Shown here one piece after another: positions 61,362 to 64,000 of a DNA stretch of 64,000 nt. Location of the stretch: positions 186,001 through 250,000 of the forward strand of contig NZ_LN999809.1 in the NCBI RefSeq assembly GCF_001517665.2, read 5' to 3'. Position 1 is the first letter of the stretch, and every line of letters begins with the position of its first letter. A program made the position numbers and the translations under genes. This DNA is from Peptoniphilus phoceensis (GTDB lineage: Bacteria > Bacillota > Clostridia > Tissierellales > Peptoniphilaceae). Under the pieces are notes generated by a model. It ran no database searches and was not told where the DNA came from. It was given only the letters and a program-made list of their open reading frames with translations.

Positions 61362-61824
61362 CTTCGACCCTGTGACCAATGGTCATTTAGACATTATAAA
61401 AAGAGCAAGAGATATTTTTGGAGAAATAGTTGTTGCTGTTTTAGACAACACTTCCAAAAAGGGACTTTTCACAGTGGAAGAAAGGAAAAGACTGCTCCAT
61501 GAAGTTTTAGATGGCATGGAAGGAATTGAAATTGATTCCTTTGATGGACTTCTAGTAGACTATGCAAAAAAGAAAAACTGCAAGGTTATAGTTAGGGGCC
61601 TTAGATCAGCTTCTGATTATTTCAGTGAATATACACTTGCCATGGCAAACAAAAATTACAAGTACGGTGTTGAGACTGTATTTTTGTTGTCATCCAATGA
61701 AAATTTATTTGTAAGTTCAACACTTGCAAAAGAGGTAGCAACCTTTGACGGAGATACAGATTTATTCGTGCCTCCTATTGTAGGAGAAGCTATGAAGAAA
61801 AAATTACTTAGGAGGAAGATATGA
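61339..61824 (+). CDS. coaD: Phosphopantetheine adenylyltransferase
   Basis: Penultimate step of CoA synthesis (4'-phosphopantetheine plus ATP to dephospho-CoA). With ATG 61339 it has 161 residues, the normal length, and begins [23 protein letters not shown] with the T/HxGH nucleotidyl-transfer motif; the C-terminal [10 protein letters not shown] motif is also present. The longest ORF starts at 61300 inside rsmD, and ATG 61333 is a close alternative. The SD is poor (GGATGGGAT), consistent with coupling to rsmD. Confidence 0.93.
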   Translation: [161 protein letters not shown]

Positions 61825-62261
61825 ATTTAATTGATTTAGTTGAAGAATTAGAAGATCTTGTAGAAACATCATCACAAATACCACTTACAAACAAGGTAAT
61901 GGTAGATAGAGATGAATTTTTGGAAATTGTAAATGAAGTAAAAGCACAAATTCCTGGAGAGATTTCTGAAGCTCAAAGAATTGCACAAGATAAGGACGAT
62001 ATCATCAATGGAGCACATGATGAAGCAGATAAAATTATTTCTGCAGCAAGAGCTCATTCTGAAAAAATTATTGATGAAAATGAACTTGTAAGACAAGCAA
62101 ATGAAAGAGCATCTGAAATTTTGAAATCTGCAAAAGAAGAGTCAACTCAAATTAGAGAAGGCGCAAGAGATTATGCAGACGAATTACTTGAAAATACTCA
62201 AGTTAATCTTTCAGAAATTATTAAGATGCTTAACGAAAATAGACAAGAATTAAGAGGATAA
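61821..62261 (+). CDS. Coiled-coil protein downstream of coaD
   Basis: A 146-residue, highly charged, almost entirely helical protein (about 40-146 predicted coiled coil, with AHDEADKIISAARAHSEKIIDENE). It resembles ATP-synthase b-subunit or DivIVA-like stalks only in composition. Clostridial genomes often carry such a gene after coaD, sometimes annotated 'ATPase', but the function is unknown. ATGA overlap with the coaD stop implies coupling. Confidence 0.75.
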   Translation: MNLIDLVEELEDLVETSSQIPLTNKVMVDRDEFLEIVNEVKAQIPGEISEAQRIAQDKDDIINGAHDEADKIISAARAHSEKIIDENELVRQANERASEILKSAKEESTQIREGARDYADELLENTQVNLSEIIKMLNENRQELRG

Positions 62262-62271
62262 ATTAAGTTTT

Positions 62272-62302
62272 GGACCTGGGTTTTTCACTCAGGTCTTTTT
62301 TT
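62272..62302 (+). terminator. Terminator of rsmD-coaD operon
   Basis: GACCTGGG and CTCAGGTC (one G-T pair) around TTTTTCA, followed by T7. Confidence 0.9.
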
Positions 62303-62394
62303 ATTATTTATAATTATGAAATTGAAGTAAAATAAATTGTAAGGGCAAGTCCTTCCTTTTTTATGAAAATATATTGCTTTTAAAATATTATATC

Positions 62395-62423
62395 AACAAA
62401 ATAAGATAAGACTTTGTTATAAT
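62395..62423 (+). promoter_or_regulatory. Promoter of the alpha/beta hydrolase gene
   Basis: Extended -10: TGtTATAAT with TATAAT at 62418-62423. The -35 position (AACAAA) is weak. The start lies 17 nt downstream of the -10. Confidence 0.55.
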
Positions 62424-62439
62424 GAGTTTGAGGTGAATC

Positions 62440-63507
62440 ATGTTATATTTTATTATTTTACTTATTATAATTATTTTATTAATTCCACAAATTCATTATA
62501 GGAAATCTAATAAACTTCTTCAAAATGAAAATGTTGAAATAAATTGTGATTTAGAATTTTTAACTAAAACTAGTGAAACTAAAGAAAATTATTGTAAATT
62601 TGGAAATGAAAAAGATTTTCATACTTTGCCAAATTTTCAAAAGGTGAAAATAAAATCTTATGATGATTTTATTCTTGATGGAGGATATTTTCCTGTAGAA
62701 AATTCTAAAGCAATAGTTCAAATTATTCATGGAGCTCTTGAACATAAGGAAAGGTATTTTTATTTAATTGATTATCTAAATAAAAATGGATATTCTTGTT
62801 TTATTTCTGATAATAGGGGTCATGGAAGGTCTCTAAGTGAAAAGTACCCACTTGGATATATTGATGGTGTAGAAAAAGTTGTCGATGACAATCTAGCAAT
62901 TACGAGAGAACTTAAAAAGAAATTCAAAGAAAAAGATGTTTATTTAATTGGTCATTCTCTTGGAACTGTGTTTGGAAGAATTTATCTTGAAAAAGGAGAT
63001 AATTTAATAAAAAAACTTGCCCTATCAGGTCCACCTAATTATATTTCAGAAGTTCCTCTTGCGATATTTGTAGGAAACTTCGTAAATTTTTACTTTGGAG
63101 AGAGAAGAACCCTAGCCATATTAAAAAATCTTTACAATGGTGAGAAAAAACATTTTGACTGGATAAGTTACAGCAAAGAAAATATTTTAGATGCAGAAAA
63201 AGATCCTTCAATGCCAGCTGTTTTTAAGAATAGAGGATATCTATCTGTATTTGAAGGAGTTAATGAACTAAATAAAATAAATAATTACAAGTTTAGAAAT
63301 CCGGAACTTGAGATTTTATTAATTGCTGGAGAAGACGATGTAGTTATTGGTGGAGAAAAAGGTTTTGAAAGTTCCATTGATATCTTGAAAAAAGTTGGAT
63401 ATAAAAATATTTCTTCAAAACTTTACAAAAATATGAAACACGAGATTTTTAGAGAAGATAATAGAGAAGAGGTCTTTAAGGACTTGGTGAACTTTTTAGA
63501 TAAATAA
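62440..63507 (+). CDS. Membrane-anchored alpha/beta hydrolase (lysophospholipase/monoacylglycerol lipase type)
   Basis: A 355-residue serine hydrolase with an N-terminal membrane helix (1-19, LLIIIILLIP). The oxyanion-region motif IIHGALEHKERY, the cap-side DNRGHGRS and the nucleophile elbow LIGHSLG with Ser173 match the serine aminopeptidase S33/lysophospholipase group; the acid is in AGEDDVV and the base in NMKHEIF. Substrate unknown, probably lipid or ester. SD GAGGTGA before the ATG. Single gene. Confidence 0.87.
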   Translation: MLYFIILLIIIILLIPQIHYRKSNKLLQNENVEINCDLEFLTKTSETKENYCKFGNEKDFHTLPNFQKVKIKSYDDFILDGGYFPVENSKAIVQIIHGALEHKERYFYLIDYLNKNGYSCFISDNRGHGRSLSEKYPLGYIDGVEKVVDDNLAITRELKKKFKEKDVYLIGHSLGTVFGRIYLEKGDNLIKKLALSGPPNYISEVPLAIFVGNFVNFYFGERRTLAILKNLYNGEKKHFDWISYSKENILDAEKDPSMPAVFKNRGYLSVFEGVNELNKINNYKFRNPELEILLIAGEDDVVIGGEKGFESSIDILKKVGYKNISSKLYKNMKHEIFREDNREEVFKDLVNFLDK

Positions 63508-63556
63508 ATCAAATCTTATTTATTGATTGAAAATTTAATAGAAGTATTACAAAAAA

Positions 63557-63586
63557 ATAAGCTGAGGAAAAAATTCTCAGCTTTTT
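63557..63586. terminator. Bidirectional terminator after the hydrolase gene
   Basis: AAGCTGAG / CTCAGCTT (63559-63566, 63576-63583) with T runs on both strands, between the convergent hydrolase and DUF2007-like genes. Confidence 0.87.
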
Positions 63587-63606
63587 AAATTATTTATTTT
63601 TAAAAA

Positions 63607-63864
63607 TTAATCAAAGGATAAGTCGCCACTTGTGTCATTGTCATTCATAAAATAAATTAGAAGTTCATTTGCTTCTTCAAAGTCACTTTCAGACACATAA
63701 ATTCCCTTTTCATATAGAGAAAAACCTGATATAAGACGCATGTAGTCACCTTCATCTTTTACAAAATAGGGTATTGAATTGTCTTCTAAGAAGGCACAAA
63801 TTTCATCAAAGATAAGTTTATTTGTTGAAGTCACTAGTTTTACATATTCGATATCTTTTTTCAT
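63607..63864 (-). CDS. DUF2007-like putative signal-transducing protein
   Basis: An 85-residue protein: VKLVTSTNKLIFDEICAFLEDNSIPYFVKDEGDYMRLISGF...GIYVSESDFEEANELL follows the ferredoxin-like pattern of DUF2007 (beta-alpha-beta-beta-alpha, small ligand-binding domain of unknown function). The longest ORF starts at 63933 but that part reads as hydrophobic chance translation; ATG 63864 with the SD GGTGAT is chosen. Confidence 0.7.
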   Translation of the reverse strand: MKKDIEYVKLVTSTNKLIFDEICAFLEDNSIPYFVKDEGDYMRLISGFSLYEKGIYVSESDFEEANELLIYFMNDNDTSGDLSFD

Positions 63865-63880
63865 ATTATCACCTAAAATG

Positions 63881-63909
63881 ATTATACCACGAAAGCAAAA
63901 AAGAATAAA
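63881..63909 (-). promoter_or_regulatory. Promoter of the DUF2007-like gene
   Basis: Minus strand extended -10 TGgTATAAT (TATAAT at 63886-63881); the -35 (TTTATT) is weak. Nothing else is visible up to the window end at 64000. Confidence 0.5.
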
Positions 63910-64000
63910 TTTTATAAAATTGTAGAAAAACAAAAAAAATTTTTCGCTTTAAAGGGGAAAATTTCCTTTATCTATTTAAAAAAATTTATTTTTATGGTAG

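Noticed and set aside
63865-63933. Hydrophobic N-terminal extension of the DUF2007-like protein
   Set aside because: It crosses the extended -10 promoter and an AT-rich leader, and the SD GGTGAT sits just before ATG 63864.

Overview
The window is a continuous stretch of a low-GC, Gram-positive, anaerobic chromosome. Coding density is high, SD sequences are strong (AGGAGG type), and promoters are of the TTGACA/TATAAT type. The gene set points to Clostridia/Tissierellia, most like Peptoniphilaceae (Anaerococcus/Peptoniphilus relatives): an rnfCDGEAB cluster, a 2[4Fe-4S] ferredoxin, a giant acyl-CoA dehydratase activase-like protein, ctsR-mcsA-mcsB-clpC-radA, cdaA-cdaR, Asp23-DAK-recG-rsmD-coaD, and secreted proteins with copper-amine-oxidase-like stalk domains. 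This placement is an inference from gene content. I see no phage, transposase, insertion sequence or CRISPR array.

Layout. 1-1368: 3' end of rpoC. 1609-4578: a class III polyhydroxyalkanoate operon (phaE, phaC, phaJ-like) with its own promoter and terminator. 4934-10026: the Rnf ferredoxin:NAD+ oxidoreductase operon. 10109-11646: an iron/haem-type binding lipoprotein reduced to its N-terminal lobe, then a nitroreductase-like protein. 11755-14935: a UvrD-like helicase overlapping mgtE. 15100-17549 (minus strand): two related small exported proteins, DUF6440, GNAT and sfsA. 17627-18151: a nicotinamidase-type hydrolase. 18320-18578: three tRNA genes. 18837-25900: a heavy-metal P-type ATPase, a 56-residue ferredoxin and the 1425-residue activase. 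25991-27441 (minus): exported stalk-domain protein and lipoprotein. 27541-33309: cca-glmM-degV-xpaC-telA. 33482-38208: xpt, an exported NlpC/P60 protein, and DUF5317-cdaA-cdaR. 38234-43630: guaB, then a two-component system with an attached lipoprotein and membrane protein. 43769-47258: comEA, an EF-G-like GTPase and an exported orphan. 47538-53297: ctsR-mcsA-mcsB-clpC-radA. 53380-63864: brnQ, folC, rpmB, asp23-fakA, recG, rsmD-coaD-coiled-coil protein, an alpha/beta hydrolase and a DUF2007-like protein.

How the genes fit together. PhaJ can make (R)-3-hydroxyacyl-CoA from an enoyl-CoA such as crotonyl-CoA. PhaEC would polymerise it, and the adjacent Rnf complex would exchange electrons between ferredoxin and NAD+ while moving ions. 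That suits an amino-acid fermenter with a crotonyl-CoA branch. FakA (56986) and a DegV/FakB protein (30222) could form a fatty-acid kinase pair. CdaA/CdaR make and control c-di-AMP.

The most notable observations are: (1) an McsB homologue whose phosphagen-kinase active site is largely replaced while its RDxxRA phosphoarginine-binding motif is kept; (2) a nearly identical palindromic operator, TATCCTA-N4-TAGGA, in front of the one-lobe binding lipoprotein and in front of the pair of small exported paralogues; (3) two CtsR-type boxes 33 bp apart plus a 19-bp palindrome upstream of ctsR; and (4) a PHA operon beside Rnf. Many start codons were moved from the longest ORF to the codon that has a properly spaced SD. 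Each such case is noted in its entry.
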